From contig NZ_CP036135.1 in assembly GCF_018742245.1 (NCBI RefSeq), forward strand, positions 62,001-126,000: a stretch of 64,000 nt of DNA. Direction: 5' to 3'. A program made the position numbers and the translations under genes. Below the pieces are notes generated by a model. That model did not search any database. It was not told where the DNA came from and saw nothing but the letters and a program-made list of their open reading frames with translations. The DNA comes from Bacillus mycoides (GTDB lineage: Bacteria > Bacillota > Bacilli > Bacillales > Bacillaceae_G). This document shows, piece after piece, positions 24,365-34,294 of the stretch (its first letter is position 1; the number at the start of each line of letters is the position of its first letter).

Positions 24365-25693
24365 TTACGAAGGGGACACCGTTCCTTTAGTGGTTAAAAA
24401 TTGCCGGGCAGTATTTAACCCTGTGTAATTACTAATTACGGACGTTTCATTCCCTGCCACAATGCTATTCTGTATAGCAGTAGAAATATTTGAGATAACT
24501 TTTATTCTATTCACAGGAATCCCCGCGTATTTTAAACGCACTGCAAGGTCATGGGCACGTGTTCCTGCACAAATTATATGGCTTACATTGGAGTTTGCTA
24601 ATAGTTCATAATCTACATCCCAAATCCAAGAGATATCTTTCCCATCAGCAAGCAAGTCATTTAATATAAAAACATATTGTGTTATGTTTTTATTTTGTAT
24701 GCAATAATCTATCGTACAGTTCATCCCCTGTGGATTTTTAGCTAAGTTTAGATGGTATATATTTTGTGCAATGCGAAAATTTTGCATACGTCCATTGCTC
24801 GGGTGATATTCTCTTAACCCTTTGTGAATTTGTTCATAACTAAAACCTAAAAATTCTCCGGTTTTTATAGCCGTTAGCATATTATATGCATTGTATTCAC
24901 CCTTCAAATTGGAAGTATAGGATTGATTTTGTATAGTAATCGTTAAGCTATTTTGTGATTGAATTGAAGTAACCTCAACATCTAATACGGGACTACCCAC
25001 AGAGCACGAACAAAAATATCTTCCAAGGTGTCCATAGTGAGTATGCGTATATTTTAATAGCCGACCACAACAACAATAGACGGCATCTCTAATATTACTT
25101 TTATGAAAATTCCCTACATGATTCTTTAAACCAAAATACATGGTTTTATTCTTTTGTTTAGTAAAATGTCTACTATATGGATCATCACCATTTAATAGCA
25201 AGTGAGCATCGCTAGAATGAATAGCGGTTTGTACTTTTGAAATCAGCGTATTGATTTCTCCATAACGATCCAGCTGATCTCGAAAGATATTTGTTACAAC
25301 GATTAATTGAGGCTTTATTTGTTTCAGAACTTCGGTCATTGTCAATTCATCGACTTCGAGAACTGCTACTTTCACGTCTTGTATTTTCCCTCGTATATTA
25401 CTTTTTTTTATAAAAGCAGAGGTAATTCCCTCTAATAAGTTAGATCCTTCTATATTACTGATATATTCACTTTTATTGGACTTAAAAATGGAAGAAACTA
25501 AATTACAAGTTGTTGTTTTTCCATTTGTACCGGTAATCAAAACCACGGTTTCCACCTGTGTCGCTAATTTTTGTAATGCATTCTTATATAAGTAATTCAG
25601 AATTTTCCCTGGAATGTTAGACCCATTAAAACCTAATTTTTTACTACTATATCCTGCCAACTTTCCAACTATCAATCCTATATAAAATAACAA
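24365..25693 (-). CDS. murT: Lipid II isoglutaminyl synthase, Mur-ligase subunit MurT
   Basis: Protein of 442 aa. N-terminal membrane-proximal helix, Mur-ligase ATP loop ITGTNGKTTT (about 54-62), VTNIFRDQLDRYGE, a Zn-ribbon insertion (YCCCGRLLKYTHTHYGHLGR followed by YFCSC), and the C-terminal DUF1727 domain with DLLADGKDISWIWDVDYE. These features identify MurT rather than MurC-F. It activates the D-Glu carboxylate with ATP and receives ammonia from GatD. The start is TTG 25693, seven bases after GGAG. The enzyme pair is common in staphylococci, streptococci and actinobacteria; I do not recall it as core in B. cereus, so it may be acquired. Confidence 0.92.
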   Translation of the reverse strand: MLFYIGLIVGKLAGYSSKKLGFNGSNIPGKILNYLYKNALQKLATQVETVVLITGTNGKTTTCNLVSSIFKSNKSEYISNIEGSNLLEGITSAFIKKSNIRGKIQDVKVAVLEVDELTMTEVLKQIKPQLIVVTNIFRDQLDRYGEINTLISKVQTAIHSSDAHLLLNGDDPYSRHFTKQKNKTMYFGLKNHVGNFHKSNIRDAVYCCCGRLLKYTHTHYGHLGRYFCSCSVGSPVLDVEVTSIQSQNSLTITIQNQSYTSNLKGEYNAYNMLTAIKTGEFLGFSYEQIHKGLREYHPSNGRMQNFRIAQNIYHLNLAKNPQGMNCTIDYCIQNKNITQYVFILNDLLADGKDISWIWDVDYELLANSNVSHIICAGTRAHDLAVRLKYAGIPVNRIKVISNISTAIQNSIVAGNETSVISNYTGLNTARQFLTTKGTVSPS

Positions 25694-25857
25694 TTTTAAT
25701 CTCCGTCCTTACTTGTTTCCTTCTAATTATTTAAAAAGACACTATTTAGATTATTAAAACGTTCTATCAAATTTCCAGTGTTATAAGTTTCTTTTACATC
25801 TCAAGTGAGCCAAGGTTCCTGTTCTCTGGTAGAGCAGTTCCTATATCATATAATCTT

Positions 25858-26050
25858 GGATTCTGGTGCAAAAACTTCAAACTAAACGAAAATGGTCTAT
25901 CAAAAAAGAACAAGTTGATTTACAGAGTCGATCTGTCCAAAATCAGAATATCTTCATCAAGAAACTATTCGCGTTAATTGTTTAACAGAAGATGCCATTA
26001 GGAACCTCCTATCCTTTTTTACAATGTATTATAGTTCTCGCATCAGAACC
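25858..26050. mobile_element. Deletion derivative of an IS6/IS240-type element, copy 1
   Basis: Ends GGATTCTGGTGCAAAAAC (25858) and GCATCAGAACC (to 26050) are inverted and IS6-like. The 193-bp interior includes ATGGTCTATCAAA and GATGCCATTAGGAACCTCCT, also found in the copy at 27703-27918 and near the transposase tail at 52.9 kb. No transposase remains, so it could only move in trans. Confidence 0.6.
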
Positions 26051-26083
26051 TTTCATTCTACTTCCGGCATACAAACCTAATCA

Positions 26084-27061
26084 TTAATATTTGTCTATTG
26101 TGGCCCCGAGAGAAGAAGATTTAATAAATTCTTTATTTTGATATTTCTTTAATTCATCAGGAGTACCAGTTACTACTGCTCCAATAATCTTCACCTTTTC
26201 TGGGTTTAATGTAGGATTATTCTTTTTTAATTTTGTTAATATTTCTTTTGCTTTATCAGCATATTCTCCATAAAACTCAGGGGATTTTAATGTATCTATA
26301 AAAAGTTCAGGAGATTGCCAGTCATTTTGTGAATGATACGGATAACCATATATGTTTCCACGACTAAAAGATCCTCCTTCTTCTTTAAACTCCTGCTGAT
26401 TGATACTATGTATCTCTTCATCTGATTCAGTGTCTATCCAAAGCCATTCTGTATTTTGTTTATCTAAAAGTTTTTGAACCTCACTAATTGAATAAGGGCG
26501 ATCAAAAGATAGTGCATATTCAACATATTTATTTGATCCTATGTCATCAAGTAAATTCAAATCATTAGGAACTTGCTTATATTGAACTTTCGGATGATAA
26601 AAAATAAGCTCTCTTTGTCCATTCTGACTGTTATAAATTTCCCAGCTTTTTCTTTTTTCGTTATAATGATTTATCGAATTAGACGATCCTTTTTCTGAAC
26701 GAATAAGATTATAATGTCCTGTTGACGATTCCCAAGGTATGATACGCTCTCCTATTTTTTTCGAATACGTGTGAGTTGCGTCAACGGAAAAAGAATTCCA
26801 ATTATAAAATGATGCATTTTGCTCAATATTAGGTTCAGTAATAGATAACCATACTCCTGTAGCATTATCTTCCTTTGTCAGACGCTCAGATAACCAATAC
26901 TTGTTCCCTATAGTCAGTCCACTATATAATGCAATTAGTACACTTCCAGTAATAACTACATTTTTTATAATCGCTTTTCTTCTACCTTTATGCATTGTTT
27001 TTTCAAATTCCTTATCATCTAAAAAAAGTTCAGATGGATTTTCATCATTCTTTATGTTCAT
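26084..27061 (-). CDS. Anti-sigma factor (Sigma_reg_N/C-type membrane protein)
   Basis: Protein of 325 aa. Cytosolic N-terminus about 1-45 (LFLDDKEFEKTMHKGRRKAI), single membrane helix about 46-66 (VVITGSVLIALYSGLTIG), extracellular domain with EYALSFDRPYSISEVQKLLD and WLWIDTES, and a C-terminal KVKIIGAVVTGTPDELKKYQ. This pattern matches the sigma-factor-regulator N and C domains of Bacillus ECF anti-sigma proteins. Start at 27061 has GGAGGGAACAAA upstream and overlaps the sigma gene by 17 bases, so translation is coupled. It presumably holds the sigma factor at the membrane until a cell-envelope signal releases it. Confidence 0.85.
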   Translation of the reverse strand: MNIKNDENPSELFLDDKEFEKTMHKGRRKAIIKNVVITGSVLIALYSGLTIGNKYWLSERLTKEDNATGVWLSITEPNIEQNASFYNWNSFSVDATHTYSKKIGERIIPWESSTGHYNLIRSEKGSSNSINHYNEKRKSWEIYNSQNGQRELIFYHPKVQYKQVPNDLNLLDDIGSNKYVEYALSFDRPYSISEVQKLLDKQNTEWLWIDTESDEEIHSINQQEFKEEGGSFSRGNIYGYPYHSQNDWQSPELFIDTLKSPEFYGEYADKAKEILTKLKKNNPTLNPEKVKIIGAVVTGTPDELKKYQNKEFIKSSSLGATIDKY

Positions 27062-27557
27062 TTTGTTCCCTCCTATATATATCAATAAAAAGTTGTTTAG
27101 CTCGAAACACCGTTGTTTTAACAGTTCCAGTAGTAACTTCAAATAAAATGGATATATCTTCATACCGTAATCCTACTACATATTTTAGAATTAAAAATTC
27201 TCTATACCTTTTAGGAAGTAAATCTAATGTTTTTTGTATTTCACCGCTCTTCTCTTCCTGTAATAGACAATCTTCAGGTAAATCTGGTTCAAGATTTTCT
27301 AAGATACATAATTCAATTAAAAACTTATCTTTTCTTTTTTCCCTTCTCAAAATATCATAACTTCTGTTTATAGCTACTCTAAACAGCCAACTTTTCACTT
27401 TTTCAGGTGGAATACCTTCTAAGTTTTGAATATATTTTAAAGCTGTTTCTTGTACAATGTCTTCTGCATCCTCTTTAGATATTCCAAGTTTTAATAAATA
27501 GTTAAAAATAAAAGCTAGGTACTGCTTTAATCGTTTTTGAAAAACATCATCTCGCAT
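27045..27557 (-). CDS. ECF RNA polymerase sigma factor
   Basis: Protein of 170 aa from the ATG at 27557 (GGAGGG five bases upstream). Region 2 contains DAEDIVQETALKYIQNLEGI and WLFRVAINRSYDILRREKRK; region 4 contains LPKRYREFLILKYVVGLRYE and DISILFEVTTGTVKTTVFRA. No region 1 or 3, as expected for ECF factors. It is translated together with the membrane anti-sigma factor. The putative promoter at 27581-27606 has the AACC...CGTT layout of ECF-dependent promoters, suggesting positive autoregulation. Confidence 0.92.
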   Translation of the reverse strand: MRDDVFQKRLKQYLAFIFNYLLKLGISKEDAEDIVQETALKYIQNLEGIPPEKVKSWLFRVAINRSYDILRREKRKDKFLIELCILENLEPDLPEDCLLQEEKSGEIQKTLDLLPKRYREFLILKYVVGLRYEDISILFEVTTGTVKTTVFRAKQLFIDIYRREQNEHKE

Positions 27558-27580
27558 CTGTTCCCTCCTACTATATTTAT

Positions 27581-27606
27581 AACGATTAACTTTCAATTTG
27601 GTTGAC
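27581..27606 (-). promoter_or_regulatory. Putative ECF-type autoregulated promoter
   Basis: On the minus strand CAACC (ending near 27600) is followed after 15 bases by CGTT (27584-27581), the classic AAC...CGT spacing of ECF sigma promoters. It lies about 25 bases before the sigma factor start codon, leaving a very short leader. Confidence 0.45.
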
Positions 27607-27702
27607 AGGTTAATCAAATTTTTTTACATAATTTTAATTAAAACGCGAAAAGCTCCCTTATATCTTTGAACCGAACCCCGAATAGTGAACGCTTAAAAAA
27701 GT

Positions 27703-27918
27703 GGTTCTGGTACAAAAACTTTGAAGTATATGGAAATGGTCTATCAAACTTGGACATACTGATAGTACTACTCTATAAAATGTGTGTGATTAGTATGGAA
27801 AGGAGAATATATTTAAGTGGAAACATTAACAAACAGCCGTTTGGATTAACTGCTTAACAGGTGATGTTGTTAGGAATCCTTGATTCTTTTTTATTTATCA
27901 TCTTTTTGCACCAGAACC
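27703..27918. mobile_element. Deletion derivative of an IS6/IS240-type element, copy 2
   Basis: Ends GGTTCTGGTACAAAAAC (27703) and TTTTGCACCAGAACC (to 27918). The interior shares GGAAATGGTCTATCAAA and the TTAACAGGTGATGTTGTTAG region with the copy at 25858-26050. At 216 bp with no open frame, it is a non-autonomous relic. Confidence 0.65.
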
Positions 27919-27962
27919 TCTATGCACCTAATTTCGTTTTCAAAGAATATTTGGCCATAAAA

Positions 27963-28010
27963 AACTGCACCTCCAATTGTTAGTTATGTCTAACAATTGG
28001 AGGTGCAGTT
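27963..28010 (-). terminator. Terminator of ybjQ copy 2
   Basis: Inverted repeat AACTGCACCTCCAATTGTTA / TAACAATTGGAGGTGCAGTT with a 7-base loop, 30 bases past the stop at 28040. The same structure follows ybjQ copy 3 at 47010-47063. Confidence 0.92.
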
Positions 28011-28039
28011 CACCAATTAGCTTCTACTTTTCTATCTAT

Positions 28040-28351
28040 TTACACACGTACAGCTGTACCGCTTATCGCAACCATTAACATTCCGTCGCGAACCACTTCG
28101 TAGTCTACATCGATACCAACAATTGCATTTGCTCCTTTTTGCGTTGCAAGTTGTTTCATTTCTTCCATCGCAATGTCACGAGCTTCTTTTAATTTACTTT
28201 CATAAGCACCAGAACGGCCACCTACAACGTCACGAACAGAAGCGAAGATGTCGCGTACGATATTTGCACCCATAATTGCTTCACCGTTTACGATGTCTAT
28301 ATACTCAATAATTTCTTTACCCTGAATAGTATTAGTTGTTGTTACGATCAT
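28040..28351 (-). CDS. YbjQ-family protein, copy 2
   Basis: Protein of 103 aa, complete. It starts [20 protein letters not shown] at 28351 with AGGAGTG upstream (three extra upstream codons exist in frame). The family fold is a pentamer-forming small alpha/beta protein; the annotation as heavy-metal-binding is weak. Only three residues differ from copy 3 (Ile18/Val, Glu/Asp, Ile/Val), and the flanking promoter and terminator are also nearly identical. The two are a recent segmental duplication in inverse orientation. Confidence 0.93.
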   Translation of the reverse strand: MIVTTTNTIQGKEIIEYIDIVNGEAIMGANIVRDIFASVRDVVGGRSGAYESKLKEARDIAMEEMKQLATQKGANAIVGIDVDYEVVRDGMLMVAISGTAVRV

Positions 28352-28425
28352 TATTAACACACTCCTATAATCTCTAAAAATTTATTGTTGTTTCTTATAA
28401 TCTTATTATTATTTTTAATGAATTT

Positions 28426-28496
28426 ACCGAAAGAATTCTCCGTCCTCAAGTGTGTGAAGGCGATAGCCCAGCGGTCGGTGGGAGATGAATTTCGGT
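28426..28496 (+). ncRNA. TnpB/IS605-associated structured RNA, copy C (covariant)
   Basis: A 71-base unit with closing helix ACCGAAA (28426-28432) / TTTCGGT (28490-28496), inner TCTCC / GGGAGA and GTCCTC...GTGTGAAGGCGATAGCC. It aligns with copies A and B over CTCC, CCTC, TGTGAAGG and GGTGGGAGATGAAT, but the closing helix has entirely different bases and is still paired. This is direct compensatory change and supports a real RNA structure. No tnpB start follows. Confidence 0.6.
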
Positions 28497-28791
28497 TTGG
28501 TATAGCCAAAAACTTTTGATAAACTAGCTATATGAAGTTCTTTGATAACTTGATATATGAGGTTGCAGGAAGAAAATAGAGTGCGAAAACCAAGCCATTC
28601 GGTTCTTGCGTAAAGATTCAATTTTCAATTCATTCCCATCAGAAAATGATACTGCTTCCACATTCTTTTGAATTCCCATATGGTCCACGCTTGTTTTCTT
28701 AACAACAATATTAAAATGTTTTCAATAATAAAAATAGTTTTTGTAAGTTTTGGAACTACTTTTGTAATTAAAAAAAGTATAAGACTTATGG

Positions 28792-28953
28792 TTAGTTGTT
28801 ACTTTTGATAGCTAACGAATTAGTCCTAAGACAGCGGAACTAATTCCCTTGTTCCAAAGGTTATTTTATTGCTATTTATGCGAACGCTAATAGGTGTATT
28901 GCTTCATTTTTGATATTGATAGCTGCATTATAATCTCTATCGAGATTTACAGG
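28792..28953 (-). pseudogene. tnpB: TnpB C-terminal end with 5' part of its omega RNA
   Basis: The reverse strand encodes NLDRDYNAAINIKNEAIHLL and stop (28876-28878). DRDxNAAxNI is the last RuvC motif of TnpB nucleases. Downstream (28792-28875) CTTAGGACTAATTCGTTAGC and TATCAAAAGTAAC match the RNA scaffold beside the tnpB relic at 40.5 kb. The N-terminal side is cut by an IS231 end at 28974. Confidence 0.8.
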
Positions 28954-28973
28954 GATTCAGTCCTATGCCCATT

Positions 28974-29312
28974 AACTTAAGAATTTTTACTACCCCTAAG
29001 TACAAAAAAACGTTACTCTTTCTTAATAATCTATAAGGAAGGGTGACGTTTTTATGAATCTCTCGATTCAAGAGGAATTAAAATCGTTCGCAGAAGAATT
29101 ACAGCGCTATATCACACCTGTGTTTTTAGAGCAATTATCAAGAAAAATTGGATTTATTAAGCGAAAGCGTAAGTTTTCTGGCTCAGATTTAGCTATAATT
29201 TATATTTGGATTAGCCAACGGGTGGCAAGTGATCCTTTAGTTCGATTATGTAGTAGACTGCATGCTGCGGACAGGCACTTTACTTAGCCCTGAGGGTCTA
29301 AATAAACGCTTG
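28974..29312 (+). mobile_element. IS231 5' relic with transposase fragment
   Basis: The left end CTATGCCCATTAACTTAAG at 28974 is followed by the usual leader and an ATG at 29054. About 77 codons ([20 protein letters not shown] to [10 protein letters not shown]) follow, plus an out-of-frame LSPEGLNKR remnant. The element then breaks off at 29312 inside a Fur-family gene. Confidence 0.85.
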
Positions 29313-29396
29313 TAAGATTTGCATTCTTTGGTGTGTTGCACGTAATCCATGTTTCTTTAAAATAGCAATATCTTCTGAAAAAAGTTTCTCTTTCAT
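29313..29396 (-). pseudogene. Fur/PerR-family regulator, N-terminal fragment
   Basis: From the ATG at 29396 (TAAGGAGG nine bases upstream): MKEKLFSEDIAILKKHGLRA then THQRMQIL, the first helix region of Fur/PerR proteins (LK-x-x-G-x-R-x-T-x-QR). It is interrupted by the IS231 relic after 28 codons. Its neighbour in the same orientation is katG, and a Per-box-like site lies upstream of katG. This was therefore most likely a dedicated peroxide-sensing repressor. Confidence 0.75.
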
Positions 29397-29573
29397 AATA
29401 TGTAACCTCCTTACTTGGAGATAAAAATAGGTATTCGTCACAGAACAACGAATACCCAACATGAATAATGGTTGAGAATAGTTTTATAAAAATATCTTTA
29501 TCTATTCGTTAATTAGTTTTTTGCTTTTTTAGTAATCGTTATAATCATAGGCAATACTTTCAGCTAAAATGCA
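29397..29573. other. Spacer between broken fur-like gene and katG
   Basis: Carries an inverted repeat GGTATTCGT / ACGAATACC (29431-29457) in the leader of the broken regulator. Otherwise AT-rich without a coding frame. Confidence 0.5.
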
Positions 29574-29612
29574 CACCTGAGAAGACTGCTTGCTTATCTC
29601 AGGTGACTCTTT
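29574..29612 (-). terminator. Terminator of katG
   Basis: Stem CACCTGAGA / TCTCAGGTG with 14-base loop, 20 bases past the katG stop codon. Confidence 0.82.
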
Positions 29613-29632
29613 CTTATCAATCGTAATAACAG

Positions 29633-31852
<2,220 letters not shown>

Positions 31853-31954
31853 TTAAGCAGCAAATAATTTGATTAACTTATTAAAACAAATTAACATATT
31901 TGATTTTTGCTCTCTTCTCATCACCTCATAGGAGTGAAAGTTAAGCACAACTAA

Positions 31955-32004
31955 ATGATAGCACCTTTCATTTGAAAGTCAATATTATTTTATAATTATT
32001 ATTA
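31955..32004 (-). promoter_or_regulatory. katG promoter with Per-box-like operator
   Basis: On the minus strand TTGACT (31982-31977), 16 bases, TATCAT (31960-31955). Directly upstream is TTATAATTATTATTA (plus strand 31990-32004), 14 of 15 matches to the Per-box consensus TTATAATnATTATAA. PerR binding there would sit just upstream of the -35 box. Confidence 0.65.
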
Positions 32005-32033
32005 ATAAGTGAACTATCAATAAATTCGCTTGT

Positions 32034-32246
32034 ATGAAACTAATTTATATACTTTTTTCGGGATTTACACTTATATGTTTATGCGCAGATATAACCATAT
32101 ACTATAATCAATATACAAATAATGAATATATCATTTTTAGTTCATCAAAGAATCCTATTTTAATTGAAAAATTAGAAAAAACATTCCCCCTTAAATCAAA
32201 GTGGAAAACACAAGATTTCTTCAGATCACGCAATATACTCTTTTAA
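32034..32246 (+). pseudogene. Truncated paralog of the small membrane protein at 51.9 kb
   Basis: MKLIYILFSGFTLICLCADI (membrane helix) and NEYIIFSSSKNPILIEKLEK match the protein encoded at 51866-52099 nearly residue for residue. The C-terminal third is replaced by unrelated residues (TFPLKSKWKTQDFF...). These come from antisense reading of a Spo0E-type gene end (minus strand LKEYIA, stop near 32210). A recombination event has thus fused two genes. If the 51.9-kb gene encodes an immunity protein, this is a stranded immunity relic without its toxin. Confidence 0.7.
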
Positions 32247-32250
32247 ATCT

Positions 32251-32381
32251 CCTTTGTTAACTTTTTGTTACCCTCAGATAAGCTATCTATATGTTAAAAT
32301 TAATCCGTATCCCACTAATTAATTTTGTTAGTTAGTGAAGTTCTCTCTCAAAAAGCCCCTAGGGAATAGGGGCCCTTTTCA
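32251..32381 (+). ncRNA. Candidate small RNA gene S1
   Basis: Direct repeats TGTTAA (32255) and TGTTAC (32266), spaced 11 bp; then a palindrome AGATA-AGC-TATCT; extended -10 TATGTTAAAAT (to 32300); a hairpin CACTAATTAA...TTAGTTAGTG; and a terminator GCCCCTA / TAGGGGC followed by CCTTTTC (32355-32380). No start codon with RBS lies between. The block from the repeats to the -10 is shared with S2 (34021-34145) and S3 (40093-40211, minus). Confidence 0.55.
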
Positions 32382-32437
32382 TTTTATAAACATATTATTC
32401 TACTTCAGCCCTTTTATCTATAAAGTAAATAAAAATC

Positions 32438-32598
32438 TTATGATAAAACTCCGTATGCTTTGCATACCCACGGATCATCACCCTTAACATAATTTTCCAA
32501 GAACATTTCCACTTTCACCTTTTTCCGTTCTCCATAATCATAATACTTTTGTAATAACCCTCTATATATTCTGTTTTCTCTTCTTCCGTATCAACTAA
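32438..32598 (-). pseudogene. Unidentified gene, C-terminal fragment
   Basis: Open without start: REQNIYRGLLQKYYDYGERK, then KVKVEMFLENYVKGDDPWVC and KAYGVLS with stop at 32438-32440. Charged and regular, it looks like genuine coding sequence, truncated at the border of the IS231-type miniature element (32613). Family unknown. Confidence 0.5.
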
Positions 32599-32612
32599 TA
32601 GGGGTCATCATA

Positions 32613-32743
32613 CATGCCCATCAACTTAAGAAAAGTAAACATCCAAAAAACAAAAAATGAGCGAACTTCCCAAAATAACTAACTGTAGAGAAAGAAAAAT
32701 TTCATTTAGGGGGGTACCTCAAAACCTTGGCTTGATAGCGATG
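32613..32743 (-). mobile_element. IS231-type miniature element, copy 1
   Basis: 131 bp between inverted ends CATGCCCATCAACTTAAG (32613) and CTTGGCTTGATAGCGATG (to 32743). The interior contains no transposase but matches, over nearly its whole length and in reverse orientation, the element at 52381-52510 (shared TTTCTTTCTCTACAG, TAGTTATT, GCTCATTTTTT and CCCCCTAAATGAAA). Such IS231-ended cassettes can be mobilised in trans by IS231 transposase. Confidence 0.8.
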
Positions 32744-32896
32744 TAGCGCTACCACATAATGTGATTAAACTCTATTGCTGTTCTTGTTCCACTACTACAC
32801 AGACCCCTAATATGAATCCGTTAAAAACATGTGTGATGCCTTATTTTCTTGTTAAAGGCCTCATTTGATTCAAATAACGATTTCATTGAAAAATAC

Positions 32897-32997
32897 ATAA
32901 CAAAAAAGTAACAAATTATTCATCAAGTTATATATTACCGAGCACTATGCTAAAATAAAATAAATAACTCCCAATGCTAATGGGGGCTATTTTTAAA
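32897..32997 (+). ncRNA. Candidate small RNA gene S4 (distant relative)
   Basis: ATAACA (32897) and GTAACA (32908), spaced 11 bp and inverted relative to S1-S3; -10 TATGCTAAAAT (to 32956); then only about 10 bases before a hairpin ACTCCCA / TGGGGGCT with trailing T-run (32966-32995). The design is similar, but the transcript would be very short. Confidence 0.35.
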
Positions 32998-33102
32998 ATA
33001 TTGCATAGGAACATCTCTATTCCTAATCCCGTTCCTATGCAAACATAACCTCCTTATGATTAACTCCAGTAACCATAAGGACACTTTAGCGCTGTTGATT
33101 TC

Positions 33103-33558
33103 TTATAAACAAATAATAAAAGGTAGACCCCTCTTATGAAAGAGATGTCTACCTTTTATTGTTTTAACTGGTCCTACTTTAACCGGATTAAAGCCTGTTG
33201 AAGTGGCTTTTCCACCTTTCACTCCAGCTTCACCTTTATTCTCTTCTTCTTTTTCGTGGAAAAAAGGTAATTTCAACTTAATTTTCAATTTCTCTCCTAT
33301 TATTCTGATACTTTCCGACACTTCATCAATTGGAAGATAATTATCACAATTCACATCATGTTCAGCATCTTTTGAAGGTAATCTATAGTAAGGATTTTCC
33401 CCTCCTGCATGTACCACCTGTCTCATACAATCCATACAATGAAAGGTCCCAGTGTTTTTCATTTCCATCGTGACATTTTTACAATTCACTTCTGTTCCTT
33501 TACCTGTAGTGTTATTCCTTATATAATATGCCTCTCTCATAGGTTTACTTCTACCCAT
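33103..33558 (-). CDS. Unidentified protein with Cys/His cluster
   Basis: Protein of 151 aa starting at 33558 (ATG after GGAGGCATTTG). N-terminal 30 residues basic, then FHCMDCMRQVVHAGGENPYY and AEHDVNCDNYLPIDEV: a C-x2-C ... H ... C pattern of a zinc ribbon, of the sort found in CoiA-like or restriction-associated proteins. The C-terminus is Gly/Lys-rich. The last 17 residues (IKGRHLFHKRGLPFIICL) are encoded by a terminator-type inverted repeat at 33119-33160, which is odd. The natural stop may have been lost. Function unknown. Confidence 0.6.
   Translation of the reverse strand: MGRSKPMREAYYIRNNTTGKGTEVNCKNVTMEMKNTGTFHCMDCMRQVVHAGGENPYYRLPSKDAEHDVNCDNYLPIDEVSESIRIIGEKLKIKLKLPFFHEKEEENKGEAGVKGGKATSTGFNPVKVGPVKTIKGRHLFHKRGLPFIICL
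33119..33161. terminator. Hairpin at the end of the Cys/His protein gene
   Basis: AAAAGGTAGAC / GTCTACCTTTT with inner CTCTT/AAGAG, flanked by A/T runs. It would terminate transcription in either direction and overlaps the final codons of the gene at 33103-33558. Confidence 0.7.
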
Positions 33559-33756
33559 GCAAATGCCTCCAGTTTCATTGTTTTTCTGTATATTAAAATC
33601 ATAACAATATTGGAATTGTATGTCATTTCAAGTGTCAAGCAATCTCATAGATTACCGGAATACAAACCGTTAACTATGTATAACAAGGTCAATGCATACA
33701 AAAAACTTTATATATTACCCTGTAAATCAAAGTGGAAAACATAAGATTTCTTCAGA

Positions 33757-33933
33757 TCACGCAACATAATCTTTTAAATAGCACTCACCTTTTCGTAACA
33801 TGTTCAATAACTTCTCTAATTCTTGACTTACTTGAATGACTTCCGGGGAAGTGAGAAAATAGTGTTTTGTTAGTTGAATCATTTCTTCTCTCTTTTTCTT
33901 TACCAGGTATCTTGGTGTTATACATTTCTGCAT
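33757..33933 (-). CDS. Spo0E-like phosphatase
   Basis: Protein of 58 aa: MQKCITPRYLVKKKREEMIQ, LTKHYFLTSPEVIQVSQELE, KLLNMLRKGECYLKDYVA. Spo0E-family aspartyl-phosphate phosphatases are short helical hairpins with an S-Q-x-L-D signature. Here it reads SQELE, with Glu replacing the usual Asp, which may weaken catalysis. They dephosphorylate Spo0A~P and delay sporulation. Start ATG at 33933 with a weak AAAGG upstream; an internal ATG at 33882 is possible. Divergent from the small RNA candidate S2. A second remnant of the same gene end lies at 32187-32246. Confidence 0.75.
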   Translation of the reverse strand: MQKCITPRYLVKKKREEMIQLTKHYFLTSPEVIQVSQELEKLLNMLRKGECYLKDYVA

Positions 33934-34020
33934 TCATTAGACAACCAACCTTTTATATAAAACTTCTCTATTTCACACGATTCGTTTTTAACGATAAAAT
34001 TCTATATGTCACATGTATTA

Positions 34021-34145
34021 TTTTTTGTTACCTTTTGTTACCTTCGGATAAGGTAGCTATATGTTAGAATGTTAAAGTATTCACACCCAAGCTATGTACA
34101 GGGTTACCACTAAAGAGTCCCTATTCCCCTAGGGACTCTTACATT
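34021..34145 (+). ncRNA. Candidate small RNA gene S2
   Basis: Tandem TTTTGTTACC-TTTTGTTACC (TGTTAC at 34026 and 34036, 10-bp period), then CGGATAAGGTAGC and an extended -10 TATGTTAGAAT (to 34070). About 40 bases follow without an ORF, then terminator AAGAGTCCCTA / TAGGGACTCTT (34113-34140). The same design and homologous promoter block as S1 and S3. It lies divergent from the Spo0E-like gene. Confidence 0.6.
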
Positions 34146-34294
34146 TTAAATGTCTGGTTATATTCCGAAACAAGCCTAACTTCAAAAAAACTCCCCTTTC
34201 TTTTATCTGTGTTGGAGCTATCATATATGATGTGATTTTAAATAAAGAAGTGATATCACTTGGTATTCTAGCCCTAATTATTCTTCTAACAATA

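Larger units (their letters stand above)
27921..28420 (-). repeat. Duplicated ybjQ segment, copy 1 of 2
   Basis: About 500 bp including gene, leader (ATAAGATTATAAGAAAC) and terminator, and ending in CAAATATTCTTTGAAAAC-AAAATTAG-type sequence. It recurs inverted at about 46594-47100. An IS6 relic abuts its outer border at 27918. Confidence 0.75.

Noticed and set aside
27666..27857. Frame within the IS6-type miniature element
   Set aside because: It spans the element end and lacks RBS and family; non-coding relic.
28424..28621. Minus-strand frame across the structured RNA copy C
   Set aside because: Antisense to a sequence with conserved, covarying RNA pairing; coding is unlikely.
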